From the NCBI GenBank assembly GCA_024742485.1, contig JANSYK010000002.1:806001-870000 (forward strand): a stretch of 64,000 nt of DNA, in the 5' to 3' direction. Source of the stretch: Alphaproteobacteria bacterium. GTDB lineage: Bacteria; Pseudomonadota; Alphaproteobacteria; Rhizobiales; Rhizobiaceae. This document shows positions 17,892-26,874 of the stretch, piece by piece. The notes beneath the pieces were generated by a model, which was not told the origin of the DNA, did not search any database, and worked only from the letters and a program-made list of their open reading frames with translations. How positions within the stretch are numbered: the first letter of the stretch is position 1; every line of letters begins with the position of its first letter. Both the position numbers and the translations under genes were made by a program.

Positions 17892-18891
17892 TGCGGCCTC
17901 CGATGGTCGCCAGAGTTCCGAGCAATCCGCCGCGGGCAAACAGCACCACCAGGATCAACAGCGGGCCAAACACGATGCGCCAATGTTCCTTGTATTCGGT
18001 CAGATTGGCCGTATCGAAGAGAACCGGCAGAAACTCTTCCAGCAAGAGAAACGCGGCCGCGCCGACGATCGGCCCGAAAAGCGTTCCGATTCCGCCGAGG
18101 ATGACCATGATCATCAGGTCGCCGGATTTGGTCCAGTGCAGGTAGTCGGGACTGACATATTCGGCATGGTTGCCGTTGAGAGCTCCCGCAAGGCCGGCGG
18201 CGGCACCGGCCAGCACGAAAGTTGCCAGTTTGTAGTGCTCCACCTTGCAGCCGAGCGCCCGCATGCGGTCTTCGTTTTGCCGGCAGGCTTGCAGCACCTT
18301 ACCGAACCGGGATCGGATGAGCAGCGCAACCAGCACCGTGAAGGCGACGAGAAACGCCAGGCAGACATAGTAGAATGTCGTGTCGTCCGACAGATCCAGG
18401 CCAGGCAGGGTGTTGCGGCCATTATACATGATCACCCCGTCATCACCGCCATATTGCTCCAGTGAAACAAAGAGGAAATACAGCATCTGCGCAAAGGCAA
18501 GCGTGATCATGATGAAATAGACACCGCTGGTGCGCAGCGACAGGGCGCCAAGAACCAGCGCCACCAGCGCCGACACGATGACGGCGAGCGTCCAGGACAG
18601 CAATGCCGCATCGGTGCCGCCGAAACCGAAGATCGTGCTGCCGTCGAACAGATGGAAGGAGGCAATGCCGACAACATAGGCGCCGACACCGAAATAGGCG
18701 GCATGGCCAAAACTGATCATGCCGCCATAGCCGAGGATCAGGTTGAGGCTCATGGCCGCGAGCGCATAGATGGCAATCCGGCTGGCCGAACCGATCAGGT
18801 AGTCCTCGCCATAATAGCTCAGGATTTGTGGAACCAGCAGCGCGAATACGAGCGCGGCCAGGGCGAGGACTGATGTGCGAATGCTGCCCAT
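17881..18891 (-). CDS. livM: Branched-chain-type ABC transporter permease LivM
   Basis: A 336-aa hydrophobic protein with about nine membrane segments and the LivM blocks A-M-S-L-N-L-I-L-G-Y-G-G-M-I-S-F-G-H-A-A and G-G-I-G-T-L-F-G-P-I-V-G-A. The start lies 2 nt after the livH stop. It forms the inner-membrane channel with LivH. Confidence 0.92.
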   Translation of the reverse strand: MGSIRTSVLALAALVFALLVPQILSYYGEDYLIGSASRIAIYALAAMSLNLILGYGGMISFGHAAYFGVGAYVVGIASFHLFDGSTIFGFGGTDAALLSWTLAVIVSALVALVLGALSLRTSGVYFIMITLAFAQMLYFLFVSLEQYGGDDGVIMYNGRNTLPGLDLSDDTTFYYVCLAFLVAFTVLVALLIRSRFGKVLQACRQNEDRMRALGCKVEHYKLATFVLAGAAAGLAGALNGNHAEYVSPDYLHWTKSGDLMIMVILGGIGTLFGPIVGAAAFLLLEEFLPVLFDTANLTEYKEHWRIVFGPLLILVVLFARGGLLGTLATIGGRNER

Positions 18892-18893
18892 GC

Positions 18894-19817
18894 TCAGCGC
18901 CCCGCCGCCGCAACCGGAAAGAGGCCGCTTGGTTTGAACACCAGAACGATCGCCATCACGATGTAGATCGACATGGACGACAATCCGGCGCCGATGCCAT
19001 CGGCCGATGCCGGATCCATGAACAGCTTCAGAAGGTCCGGCAGGAAAGCGCGTCCAAGCGTATCGACCACGCCGACCAGCAATGCACCCACCAGCGCGCC
19101 TCTCACCGAGCCGATGCCGCCGATCACGATAACGACAAAGGCAAGGATCAGTTGCTGTTCGCCCATGCCGACTTCAACCGAGATGAGCGGGCCGGCCATG
19201 GCCCCGGCAAATCCCGCGAACACCGCGCCGAGCCCGAACAGGAGGGTAAACATCAACGCAATGTCGACCCCCAGAACGGCGACCATGTCGCGATTGGTGG
19301 AGCCTGCGCGGATCAGCATTCCGGCCCGGGTCTTGGTGATGATGACATAGAGAATGAGGGCGACCAGAATGCCCATGGCAATAATGGCAAGGCGATAGAG
19401 CGGGTATTGCACGCCGGGCAGGATTTCCACGGCGCCGTTCAAGATGGCCGGCACATTCAGGAAAAGTGGCGTGCGGCCGAACAGGATGGTCATCAACTCG
19501 TTGGCAAAGAGGATCAGACCGAAGGTTGCCAGGACCTGATCGAGGTGATCCCGGTCATAGAGCCGCCGCATGACGACCAGTTCCATGAGAATGCCGACGA
19601 GGCCCGAAACGATCAGTGCGATCACGATCCCCAGTGCGAAGGAGCCTGTCCACTCGGTTGCGGCGGCGGCGGCATAGGCGCCGACCATGAAGAGTGAACC
19701 ATGGGCGAGATTGATCACCCCCATAATGCCGAAAATCAGGGTGAGGCCGGCGGCGATCAGAAACAGGAAGACGCCGAGCTGAATGCCATTCAGGAGCTGT
19801 TCGAAGAAAAGGAGCAT
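18894..19817 (-). CDS. livH: Branched-chain-type ABC transporter permease LivH
   Basis: A 307-aa permease. The start at 19817 (MLLFFEQLLNGIQLG) fits the family; a longer frame to 19868 would run through the upstream hairpin. Motifs G-I-M-G-V-I-N-L-A-H-G and V-I-G-G-I-G-S-V-R-G-A are typical LivH. A strong hairpin separates it from the binding-protein gene. Confidence 0.92.
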   Translation of the reverse strand: MLLFFEQLLNGIQLGVFLFLIAAGLTLIFGIMGVINLAHGSLFMVGAYAAAAATEWTGSFALGIVIALIVSGLVGILMELVVMRRLYDRDHLDQVLATFGLILFANELMTILFGRTPLFLNVPAILNGAVEILPGVQYPLYRLAIIAMGILVALILYVIITKTRAGMLIRAGSTNRDMVAVLGVDIALMFTLLFGLGAVFAGFAGAMAGPLISVEVGMGEQQLILAFVVIVIGGIGSVRGALVGALLVGVVDTLGRAFLPDLLKLFMDPASADGIGAGLSSMSIYIVMAIVLVFKPSGLFPVAAAGR

Positions 19818-19835
19818 GGATGTCCCAAAGAAAAG

Positions 19836-19862
19836 CAGAGGTGAAACCCGTTCACCTCTGCA
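19836..19862 (-). terminator. Hairpin between binding protein and permease genes
   Basis: An 11-bp perfect stem (GCAGAGGTGAA / TTCACCTCTGC) with a 5-nt loop, followed on the minus strand by TTTTCTTT. It lies in the 72-nt gap after the substrate-binding protein gene. It can act as a partial terminator or mRNA-stabilising stem giving excess binding protein over permease. Confidence 0.75.
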
Positions 19863-19889
19863 TAACACTTTGCTTCTGTGCGTTGAATC

Positions 19890-21071
19890 CTATTTCAATG
19901 CGCACTTGTCGGCATAGGCATCCTTGTGGTTTGGAGAAACCACCTCCACGATGGAGTTGACGATGTTGCCATCGGCATCTTTCTCGACAACCTGGCCGAT
20001 CCAGTTGTTGATCGGGTGGTTGTTGTTGGCGAACTTGAACTCGCCGCGGACGGACTCGAAATCCGCCTTTTTGAGCGCCGCCCGGAACTCGTCCTTGGCA
20101 TCGAGGACCTTGCCGCCGGTCGCTTTCAGGGCGCTGGCGATCAGCTTGGCCGTATCGTAACCCTGCGACGCGTATACGGTCGGGTTGCGGCCATAGGCTT
20201 CCTTGAAGCCGTCGACGAATTTCTTGTTTGCCGCATTGTCCTGGGCCAGATTCCAGTGGGAGGTGCTGCGCACGCCGACCGCAGCGTCCTTGACGGCGCC
20301 CATGATGCGCTCATCCATCGATGCCGTGGAAACCACCAGCGGGTAGGTGTCTTTCAGTCCGGCCTGGGAATACTGCTTCAGGAAGTTGATGCCCATGCCA
20401 CCCGGTAGAAAGTGAAACACCATGTCCGGATTGGCCGCGCGGATTTTCGCGATTTCGGCCGCGTAATCTGTCGGACCGAGCTTGGTGTAGGTTTCACCGG
20501 CAATATCGCCTTTGAAATACCGTTTGAATCCGGCCAGGGAATCCTTTCCGGCCTGGTAGTTGGGCGCAAGAATATAGGCGTTCTTGTAGCCCAGTTCATT
20601 GGCATAGACCCCGGCGCTTTCGTGCAGGCTGTCATTTTGCCAGGAAGCGACAAAGTAATCCTCGTTGCATCCCTCGCCGGCAAAAATCGATGGCGCGGAA
20701 TTGGGTGAAATATAGAAGACGCCGGCCTTCATCGTGAGCGGAACGACAACGGGCGTGATGTTCGAGAATATCACGCCGGTCATGATTTCGACCTTGTCCT
20801 TTTCAAGGAACTTGTCGGCAATCTGCTTGCCATTGCCCGGCTTGCGACCATCATCTTCCACCAGCACCTCGACGTCCGTGCCGCCGAGTTTGCCGCCCTC
20901 TTCAGCGACAGCGAGCAGGAAGCCGTCGCGGACGTCTTCGCCCAGGTAACCGGCACCGGTCGACAATGTGGTGATCATGCCTATCTTCACCGGATCGGCG
21001 GCGAAGGTGGTCGTTGCACCACCGAGCATCAAGGCAACGGCTGCTGCCGCAATCATCCTGTTGGTCTTCAT
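19890..21071 (-). CDS. Branched-chain amino acid-type ABC substrate-binding protein
   Basis: A 393-aa periplasmic binding protein (Peripla_BP_6 type). The ATG at 21071 follows GGGAGAG; the signal peptide is MKTNRMIAAAAVALMLGG then cleavage after TTFA. The mature protein begins D-P-V-K-I-G-M-I-T-T-L-S, and E-D-D-G-R-K-P-G-N-G and Y-D-T-A-K-L-I are family blocks. It is the first gene of the liv-like operon. The ligand is unknown; family members bind amino acids, amides, urea or aromatic acids, and the adjacent formamidase-like hydrolase may hint at an acylated aromatic compound. Confidence 0.92.
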   Translation of the reverse strand: MKTNRMIAAAAVALMLGGATTTFAADPVKIGMITTLSTGAGYLGEDVRDGFLLAVAEEGGKLGGTDVEVLVEDDGRKPGNGKQIADKFLEKDKVEIMTGVIFSNITPVVVPLTMKAGVFYISPNSAPSIFAGEGCNEDYFVASWQNDSLHESAGVYANELGYKNAYILAPNYQAGKDSLAGFKRYFKGDIAGETYTKLGPTDYAAEIAKIRAANPDMVFHFLPGGMGINFLKQYSQAGLKDTYPLVVSTASMDERIMGAVKDAAVGVRSTSHWNLAQDNAANKKFVDGFKEAYGRNPTVYASQGYDTAKLIASALKATGGKVLDAKDEFRAALKKADFESVRGEFKFANNNHPINNWIGQVVEKDADGNIVNSIVEVVSPNHKDAYADKCALK

Positions 21072-21252
21072 AAATCTCTCCCTGTTGGTCTGGACACTGT
21101 CAAACCGGTGTCGTTTCTTTGCATTGGCAGGCGCGTCCTGCAGGTCGGGCGCCGTCAAGCGCCGATCCTTGCAATCTTTGTGCACCAAATCAATTTCAAT
21201 GTTGATTTTTTCCAACCCGGCCCGTGCGCCGGATTAGATACGGTTTGGATAT

Positions 21253-21302
21253 TCGCTTCAAATTAAAATTGCTAAAACTGCTATCCGAAATCACGATAGC
21301 GG
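21253..21302. repeat. Dispersed repeat B, copy 1
   Basis: A 50-bp sequence matching 35817-35866 at 44 of 50 positions in the same orientation, including the exact run ATCCGAAATCACGATAGCGG. Both copies are intergenic. Origin unknown. Confidence 0.7.
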
Positions 21303-21491
21303 CTTGTGATTTTGGAAAGCGCGAATGGCGCCTGCGATCCGGCCGCTCCGAACAACCGAACCAGAACCGGACGGCAATTCTGATTTCGAATTTCACACTG
21401 TTGATCGGAATGGCAAAAAGTATCTGTGCACACCTGGTCTGCGTCTGCTCGGACTGGTGTTGCTGCGCAGGCGTGTCATTGGTGGCATGCT

Positions 21492-21582
21492 CAGCTCGTC
21501 CTTCGCCCGCGAACGATCGAGGTACGGGATTTCTGCTGGTGCTGTGGCACCGCCTACCCGCCTGCCAGCAAACGGAGTTCAA
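21492..21582. repeat. Dispersed repeat A, copy 1
   Basis: A 91-bp sequence aligning without gaps to 34778-34868 (about 69 of 91 identical; the first 32 nt match at 28). The hairpin that is perfect in copy 2 is decayed here. It ends 13 nt from the 3' end of the radical SAM gene. Confidence 0.65.
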
Positions 21583-21594
21583 GATGATCGCCGA

Positions 21595-22653
21595 TCAAAT
21601 TCCCCAGCGTGTATGGCGAAGGAAGGCGGTTTTTGCCCGCACGTATAATCTCGGCGCACTCAGCATCCTCGGTCCGATCAGGCCGATGATACGCCTGATC
21701 CCGATATCGAGTGGCGTCACCCAGTTGTTTTCCCGCAACCGGACCTGAAATTTGCTGCACGACGTGCAGGGGATGTCTGACCTGGGACCAATTTTACCCA
21801 TCAGCATGCTGCGCGCAGTCCGCATCCGTTCCCCATTGACTATCTCATTGAGACCGTCCTCGAATGCATTTCCATAATTGCCCAGCGCACCCGTATTGCA
21901 GTTACAGCCGGTCAGGGTGCCATCCCAGGTGATTTGCGGTTGTTCCCACATTTGCAGGCAAGCTGTTCCCTGGATACGTTTGCGCATTCTTGCGAGCGGC
22001 CCTCGAATTGGGGTTTGGCGGGCATCCTCAGTCCGACCAGGTTCTTCAGGCGGAGCGGTTTCCCATTCAGATTGGTTTGGTTTGAGGTAGAATCCCATGC
22101 CGAGTTGCTCGGCCATTTGCCTGGCCTGTTCGATTTCGTGCCGGTTATGATTGAAAACGATGAACTGCCAGATCAACATCGGAAGCGGGCTGTTCAACCG
22201 CTCCTTGATCGCATTGATGCGCTTGATATTCTCAAAAACCTGATCCAGATCACCCGCAATGCGATATTGTGCGTAAGTTTCAGGGCTTGCACCGTCGATG
22301 GATACGACGATAGTGCCGAACCGATACCGCACAATCGCGTCGGCAGCCTCATCGGACAGATAATTCAAGTTCACACCGGTTTCCGCCGAGAGTCTTACGC
22401 CGCGATCGAAGGCACTGCGGGCGATCTTTGGCAGGTCCTTGTTGAGGAAGATTTCACCCCAGTTTGCCACCTCGACTGATTTGATTTGCGGATTGGCGTC
22501 CAGAAAACTTGCAAAAACCGACGCGCCAAGTGTTCCGGTTCCGAGGTGGTCTTGAACAATTCCCGCGGTTGTTGAGCAACCTGGACAGCGAAGTTGGCAG
22601 TTGGTGCTCAAATCCATTCGGATCCGGCGTGGTGAAATGATTGCATCACCCAT
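21595..22653 (-). CDS. Radical SAM protein with SPASM-like C-terminal cysteines
   Basis: A 352-aa protein. The 4Fe-4S/SAM motif is C19-x3-C23-x2-C26 (N-C-Q-L-R-C-P-G-C). Later blocks V-A-N-W-G-E and S-I-D-G-A-S-P-E-T-Y are typical of radical SAM enzymes with SPASM-type extensions. C232, C250, C252, C296 and C299 could bind an auxiliary cluster. The start overlaps the end of the 975-aa gene by 8 nt, so the two are translationally coupled. Such enzymes modify peptides or sugars; no precursor-peptide gene is seen. The substrate may be the 975-aa partner or a glycan component, which is inference. Confidence 0.85.
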   Translation of the reverse strand: MGDAIISPRRIRMDLSTNCQLRCPGCSTTAGIVQDHLGTGTLGASVFASFLDANPQIKSVEVANWGEIFLNKDLPKIARSAFDRGVRLSAETGVNLNYLSDEAADAIVRYRFGTIVVSIDGASPETYAQYRIAGDLDQVFENIKRINAIKERLNSPLPMLIWQFIVFNHNRHEIEQARQMAEQLGMGFYLKPNQSEWETAPPEEPGRTEDARQTPIRGPLARMRKRIQGTACLQMWEQPQITWDGTLTGCNCNTGALGNYGNAFEDGLNEIVNGERMRTARSMLMGKIGPRSDIPCTSCSKFQVRLRENNWVTPLDIGIRRIIGLIGPRMLSAPRLYVRAKTAFLRHTRWGI

Positions 22654-25573
22654 TTTGCATTTCAGCCTTGAGCTTCGTCAGTGTGCGGATCAGTGTGCGC
22701 CGAAGGAGGGTGTTCGGCATGAATCTCAAGTGGCTCTGATGCTTGATTATGCGAAGGATTCTATCGAGCAGACCATTAAGGTTGTCCAACGTATTGCTGA
22801 TATCTTTGAGTATTTGATGTTTCGGCACAAGCTGCAAGCCGACACCTGCTTTCTCCCGGATTTCGTAAAGTGGCAAATCGATGCCCAATTCAGACCGGAT
22901 ACAGGCGATTTGACTTGCACCCAAAAGGCGCATGTAGAGGTCGTAATCCGGGTTGTCCTGAAAATCGGTGAGTGATTCGTGTTGCAACGGCTCCCAGTCG
23001 AATTTCTCACTCTGATGCCGGTAAGCAAGTTTTTCAGAAGATTTCGGCAAACCACGCGAAAATACGAAAACCCCGACAACCGCATCCGCCTGGGCGCGGC
23101 CGACGACTTCATTGTAGGGAATGAATTTGTCGGCAGATGCGGCCAGTTCCTTCTCGAGTTCTCTCAGCGGAAGGAAGCGTGATTTTTCCCGGAGAAATCT
23201 GGCAGCCCGTTTCGCGTCTGATTGCAATTTCTTGCCAAAGTCGGCGGCCATGGTTTCTTCTCTCGTGAATTCCCGACGCCACGCCGAAAAAAGATCGATA
23301 TTTGCGTCACCACGAAAGGCATACCGCTCGTCCAGATGGCACTTTCGTCGATCAAGCAGTACACCCGTACGATTGAGGGCGGGCCAGTCAAAAGGGACAT
23401 AAGGAATGACCTTCCCATGGGGTGGGACAAGCGTGAATGACGTCAAATCCCCGTCTTGGGTCGCGGGCTCCCAATCCGTCACTTCCTCAAAGGTTTCGCG
23501 TTCCGGATTGAGGACAAACAATAGCTTGCCTTGCGGATTGGGTACCCCCGCAGGCGCCCTGTCCGCGCAATTGCGATTGGGGGCGAATTCCGCCAGATTG
23601 CGCCGCCACTTCCGCGTAGCAAACAGATCATGGGGCAGATAGTGATAAGGATAGGACCGGTAGGACTGAAGAAGCAAGTTCGAGGAGGCCAGGAGACCGC
23701 TAAGGGCACGATCCCGGACAAGTTCCCTTTCACCACTCACATGACTGTCGGCTGCCAGCAGATCCAGCACATGTCTGCGTGTCAGATAATGGTCGGGTAG
23801 ATTGAATCCCCTCGATGCCTGACACTGTTCAAGACTGCGGAGGAAGGCCCTGGAACCTGGATAAATCTGTTTGTAGTAGTCCGGAGACGGTTGGTAATTC
23901 AGACCAAATGACTTGGCAGAAATCATGATCTCGTCGACAGAGTGGTCGTCATTGCCAACCATCCAGGGCAAGAATGCCGCGCGGAGCCGAACGAGATGAC
24001 TTTTTGATTTCAGGCCGACAACACCTGCCATTGTGAGCATTTGATCTGCGCTGACGGAAATTCCCGAACAACGCGGCAAACCAAGAGCCCGGACAGCATC
24101 AAGATAGCGCGAACCTGGATGGGATCCGTCGGTCAGCTTGAACATATGCCGGCCGGAAATCTTCCGCTGCGTCGGCCGTTCGCACACGGGTTGGCCATCA
24201 CGAAAGTCATCGCCTGCCGCGTCATTCATGCTGCTTTCAATCTCATCCGGAGTTGCCCAACGGCGCAGCCTGCCGCCCATCAGGTTTTCCATGGCGTAGA
24301 TGCCACCAAAGTAGATGGGCTGTTGAGGGAACTCCCTCTGGAGCTGCGCTGCGAGTTTTTGATCCAGTACCCAACCGTATCGGTCGCCAAGCTCGCAATT
24401 CACCAACTCCAGGAGATTCGGATCGGCGCATATCTCATTGATCAGGCCCTTCATCCCGTAGCTGTAAAACAGCTTTGTACGAAAGTGGTCGGCCTCATCC
24501 TCGTTGTCGTGGTGCCCGCAGACGATGTCCAGGAACTCGGATGGCGACTTGACAAACCCCGGTTCGTTATCGCGCCAACAAAAGCGTTGTTCCGTATCGG
24601 CCAGTATTCTGCTTTCAAGATCAAACCCCGCATGTGGCGATATTGTACCCGGTTTGAACTCCGCTATTGTACGCTTCAACCTTTCAAGCTGCCACTGTCG
24701 GAGCGGTTTGCCCCAGATGGAACGGGTTTCCAACTCTCTGATCCTAAGGACAAGATTGCGGTTTCCAGTCATCATGCGACACAGCTCACGCGCGGAACGG
24801 ATATGCTCGGCATCCGATGTGATCGTTTGTCGCCTGTCCCAGCGATACGCCCTGCTCGCAAGGTGTGCGAGAAGTGGATTGTCTTCAGCGATTCCAGCCC
24901 GGTCGAAGATCTCGCAATATTGCCGGCAGACAAAGACCAGATCGAGAATTTCCACATGTGTAAAACCCGCACATTTGATGGCGCCAACATCGAGCGTTAA
25001 CGGGGGAACTGATCCTTTGAGCTGAACAGCGCAATAGGCCTCCTGCACCTGCAGAACTCGAGTCGCGAACAGATTGACAGATTCCACAATTTCGGATTGT
25101 TCGCCCGATCGCATGACGGCATCCATCGCAACAGCGACGGCACCGTCTAGCACCTGCATCGCCTCCCGCATGCCCTGGAGGCAGCGATTGTTAAGCTCTT
25201 CACGATGGATTGCAGGAACCAACTCCAGGGCCGACGGATCAACGACGGGTTCAGTGTAGGAAAAATCCGGAAGGCAACCGAGGCCGGCAAACGATTTCCA
25301 TTGCCTTGGCGATCGAACCAGATCACCGCCTTCTTCGCTAAAACCACCCATGTGTGTAAGCGAAAAGATATGGCGTCGTAAAACAACAATGAATGGCAAC
25401 AAACCAAGCGTCGCCATCGCCACTACCAGCGCCACAATGGTGCAAATTGCCTTTTGTAAGGCGGTAAGGTCTCTCGAAATTGGGTTGACCAGATAGTCCT
25501 TGAACAGCGGATAAACCTGCATTTCTCCCGGCACCAGGTGCCGGTGTTCCGCAAGGAAATGTCTGAATGCCAC
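22646..25573 (-). CDS. Large membrane-anchored protein of unknown function
   Basis: A 975-aa protein with one predicted membrane segment (residues about 43-65, ICTIVALVVAMATLGLLPFIVVL) after a short N-terminal part, so most of the chain is on one side of the membrane. The long C-terminal region has acidic and histidine-rich stretches (C-G-H-H-D-N-E-D-E-A-D-H near 350) and no motif I recognise. AAAGG precedes the ATG, with AGGAGG further up. It is coupled to the radical SAM gene. A decayed copy of its first 115 codons lies after the glycosyltransferase gene at 41.9 kb, and a glycosyltransferase relic lies just upstream of this gene, which ties it to surface glycan genes. Function unknown. Confidence 0.8.
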   Translation of the reverse strand: MAFRHFLAEHRHLVPGEMQVYPLFKDYLVNPISRDLTALQKAICTIVALVVAMATLGLLPFIVVLRRHIFSLTHMGGFSEEGGDLVRSPRQWKSFAGLGCLPDFSYTEPVVDPSALELVPAIHREELNNRCLQGMREAMQVLDGAVAVAMDAVMRSGEQSEIVESVNLFATRVLQVQEAYCAVQLKGSVPPLTLDVGAIKCAGFTHVEILDLVFVCRQYCEIFDRAGIAEDNPLLAHLASRAYRWDRRQTITSDAEHIRSARELCRMMTGNRNLVLRIRELETRSIWGKPLRQWQLERLKRTIAEFKPGTISPHAGFDLESRILADTEQRFCWRDNEPGFVKSPSEFLDIVCGHHDNEDEADHFRTKLFYSYGMKGLINEICADPNLLELVNCELGDRYGWVLDQKLAAQLQREFPQQPIYFGGIYAMENLMGGRLRRWATPDEIESSMNDAAGDDFRDGQPVCERPTQRKISGRHMFKLTDGSHPGSRYLDAVRALGLPRCSGISVSADQMLTMAGVVGLKSKSHLVRLRAAFLPWMVGNDDHSVDEIMISAKSFGLNYQPSPDYYKQIYPGSRAFLRSLEQCQASRGFNLPDHYLTRRHVLDLLAADSHVSGERELVRDRALSGLLASSNLLLQSYRSYPYHYLPHDLFATRKWRRNLAEFAPNRNCADRAPAGVPNPQGKLLFVLNPERETFEEVTDWEPATQDGDLTSFTLVPPHGKVIPYVPFDWPALNRTGVLLDRRKCHLDERYAFRGDANIDLFSAWRREFTREETMAADFGKKLQSDAKRAARFLREKSRFLPLRELEKELAASADKFIPYNEVVGRAQADAVVGVFVFSRGLPKSSEKLAYRHQSEKFDWEPLQHESLTDFQDNPDYDLYMRLLGASQIACIRSELGIDLPLYEIREKAGVGLQLVPKHQILKDISNTLDNLNGLLDRILRIIKHQSHLRFMPNTLLRRTLIRTLTKLKAEMQNG

Positions 25574-25895
25574 GACCTTTACAACCTCCTATTTGTGATC
25601 CAGCATTCCGGGCTGGATCCACCGTGTTCCGAGTTTGATCCAAAAGGATACGGCAGCCTTTCGCAAAGGAGGTTGCACTGAACTCGAAGGCATGGCTTTC
25701 GGGGAATTCAAACATCGACTTGTCAGTCCACGGACAGAGTCTTGTACACATCCATGTTTCGCGAAACAACCTGCCGGATATCGAAAGTTGTCTCGGCAAA
25801 TTGACTGCCGGCTTCCCCAAATTCCAGGAGTGTCTTCCGGTTGCTGGTCGCCTGCGCTCCAGCCGCTCGAGATATCCGCGTGTTCGTTCGGGAAT
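25574..25895. other. Non-coding gap containing glycosyltransferase relic
   Basis: The gap of 322 bp between the 975-aa gene and dgoK. About half of it (25723-25875) is a relic of a GT4 gene; the rest should hold the promoter and leader of the 975-aa/radical SAM unit. No other gene seen. Confidence 0.6.
25723..25875 (-). pseudogene. Relic of a GT4 glycosyltransferase C-terminus
   Basis: Translated on the minus strand, the last 25 codons before a TGA at 25723-25725 match the C-terminus of the intact glycosyltransferase at 41897-43024 at 19 of 25 residues (Q-F-A-E-T-T-F-D, then Q-V-V, M-D-V-Y-K). Nucleotide similarity continues upstream through small indels to about 25875, where dgoK begins. 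No start or catalytic region remains. Confidence 0.8.
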
Positions 25896-26813
25896 TCACG
25901 CAGCGGCTGCACTGATTTGCCGGGCGGCCATGGCAAGCCCGGACAGGGTCGCCATCCTCGCATCCACTATCCGGATATCAGCGCCCTTTGCGACAAGAAC
26001 CTTTGCATACAGGGATGTGAGTTCCGGCGCACCGATCAGTGCGATTGGACTGCCGGCCCAGAAGGCGCTGGCGATCCCGATTTCATGTCCGATGACCATA
26101 CCCGACAGCCTCGGGCGGACCCGTTGCTGTTGTGGGTCATTGAGCAACGATCCGGCCCGAAGACCAAACAATTCCAGGGCAACACTGCCGGGCTCGTCAG
26201 CCGCCGCCAGAGCAGCCTGCATGAAGGCCTCGGGGTCTTCGTCGCCCTCGCGAATACTGTGCCGCAAGATGGAATGCTGCGACAGAAGGGAGAACAACTC
26301 GCCGGTCATGAAGGTGTGAAAGGCGCCGATGACACCGTCCTGGATCTCGACCCATTTCGTATGGGTGCCGGGCAGGCAAACCGTACCGCAATAGTTGGGC
26401 TCGGACGCCAGAAAACCGGCAATCTGCGTTTCCTCTCCTCGCATGACATCAGCCGGAGACGCCTGTGACAGGCCCGGCAGGATATACACGTCAATTCGCT
26501 GGTCGTTGGTGGCAACCCGCGTGAACTCGGACATTCGCAGCAGACGGCAAGGCACCGGCCGGTATTTTGCCTCGGTCCATCCCTGTCTGGCGCCCACCAT
26601 GCCACAGGCAAAGACCGGGATTGTGACACCATCGCTGAGCCAGGGCGCGATCAGGGTAACCAGTGTATTCTCAAATTCATCCGGCTTGAGGCTTGCCATG
26701 CCACGGTCTGAATCCAGTTCCGCAATCACATTGCCGGAGGCGTCGACCAAAAACGCACGCAGATTGGTGGTGCCCCAATCCACGCCAATCCAACTCGCTT
26801 GCTGTGCAGTCAA
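25896..26813 (-). CDS. dgoK: 2-dehydro-3-deoxygalactonokinase (DgoK)
   Basis: A 305-aa sugar-acid kinase. The N-terminal phosphate motif is W-I-G-V-D-W-G-T-T-N-L-R-A, followed by A-C-G-M-V-G-A-R-Q-G-W and L-P-G-T-H-T-K-W, all typical of DgoK. The best start is a TTG at 26813 with GGAGGG 7 nt upstream; an ATG frame to 26924 would overlap the dehydratase and adds an unrelated N-terminus. It phosphorylates 2-keto-3-deoxygalactonate with ATP. It is last in the catabolic operon; the matching aldolase (DgoA) is not in the window. Confidence 0.9.
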   Translation of the reverse strand: MTAQQASWIGVDWGTTNLRAFLVDASGNVIAELDSDRGMASLKPDEFENTLVTLIAPWLSDGVTIPVFACGMVGARQGWTEAKYRPVPCRLLRMSEFTRVATNDQRIDVYILPGLSQASPADVMRGEETQIAGFLASEPNYCGTVCLPGTHTKWVEIQDGVIGAFHTFMTGELFSLLSQHSILRHSIREGDEDPEAFMQAALAAADEPGSVALELFGLRAGSLLNDPQQQRVRPRLSGMVIGHEIGIASAFWAGSPIALIGAPELTSLYAKVLVAKGADIRIVDARMATLSGLAMAARQISAAAA

Positions 26814-26874
26814 TGCTGGTCCCTCCAGGCTCCCGGTTCGGGATGACAATGTGCCTTCAGTCGGCCTTTCGCGG

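Larger units (their letters stand above)
21072..21594. other. Non-coding region with degenerate repeats
   Basis: About 520 bp without a convincing gene. The right half holds degenerate copies of two short sequences also found around the gntR gene (21253-21302 and 21492-21582). The left end should contain the promoter of the binding-protein operon. Reading frames here look like shadows or relics. Confidence 0.6.

Noticed and set aside
21224-21748. A plus-strand frame of 174 codons across the repeat region
   Set aside because: No ribosome site, no recognisable product, and it runs into the 3' end of the radical SAM gene on the other strand.
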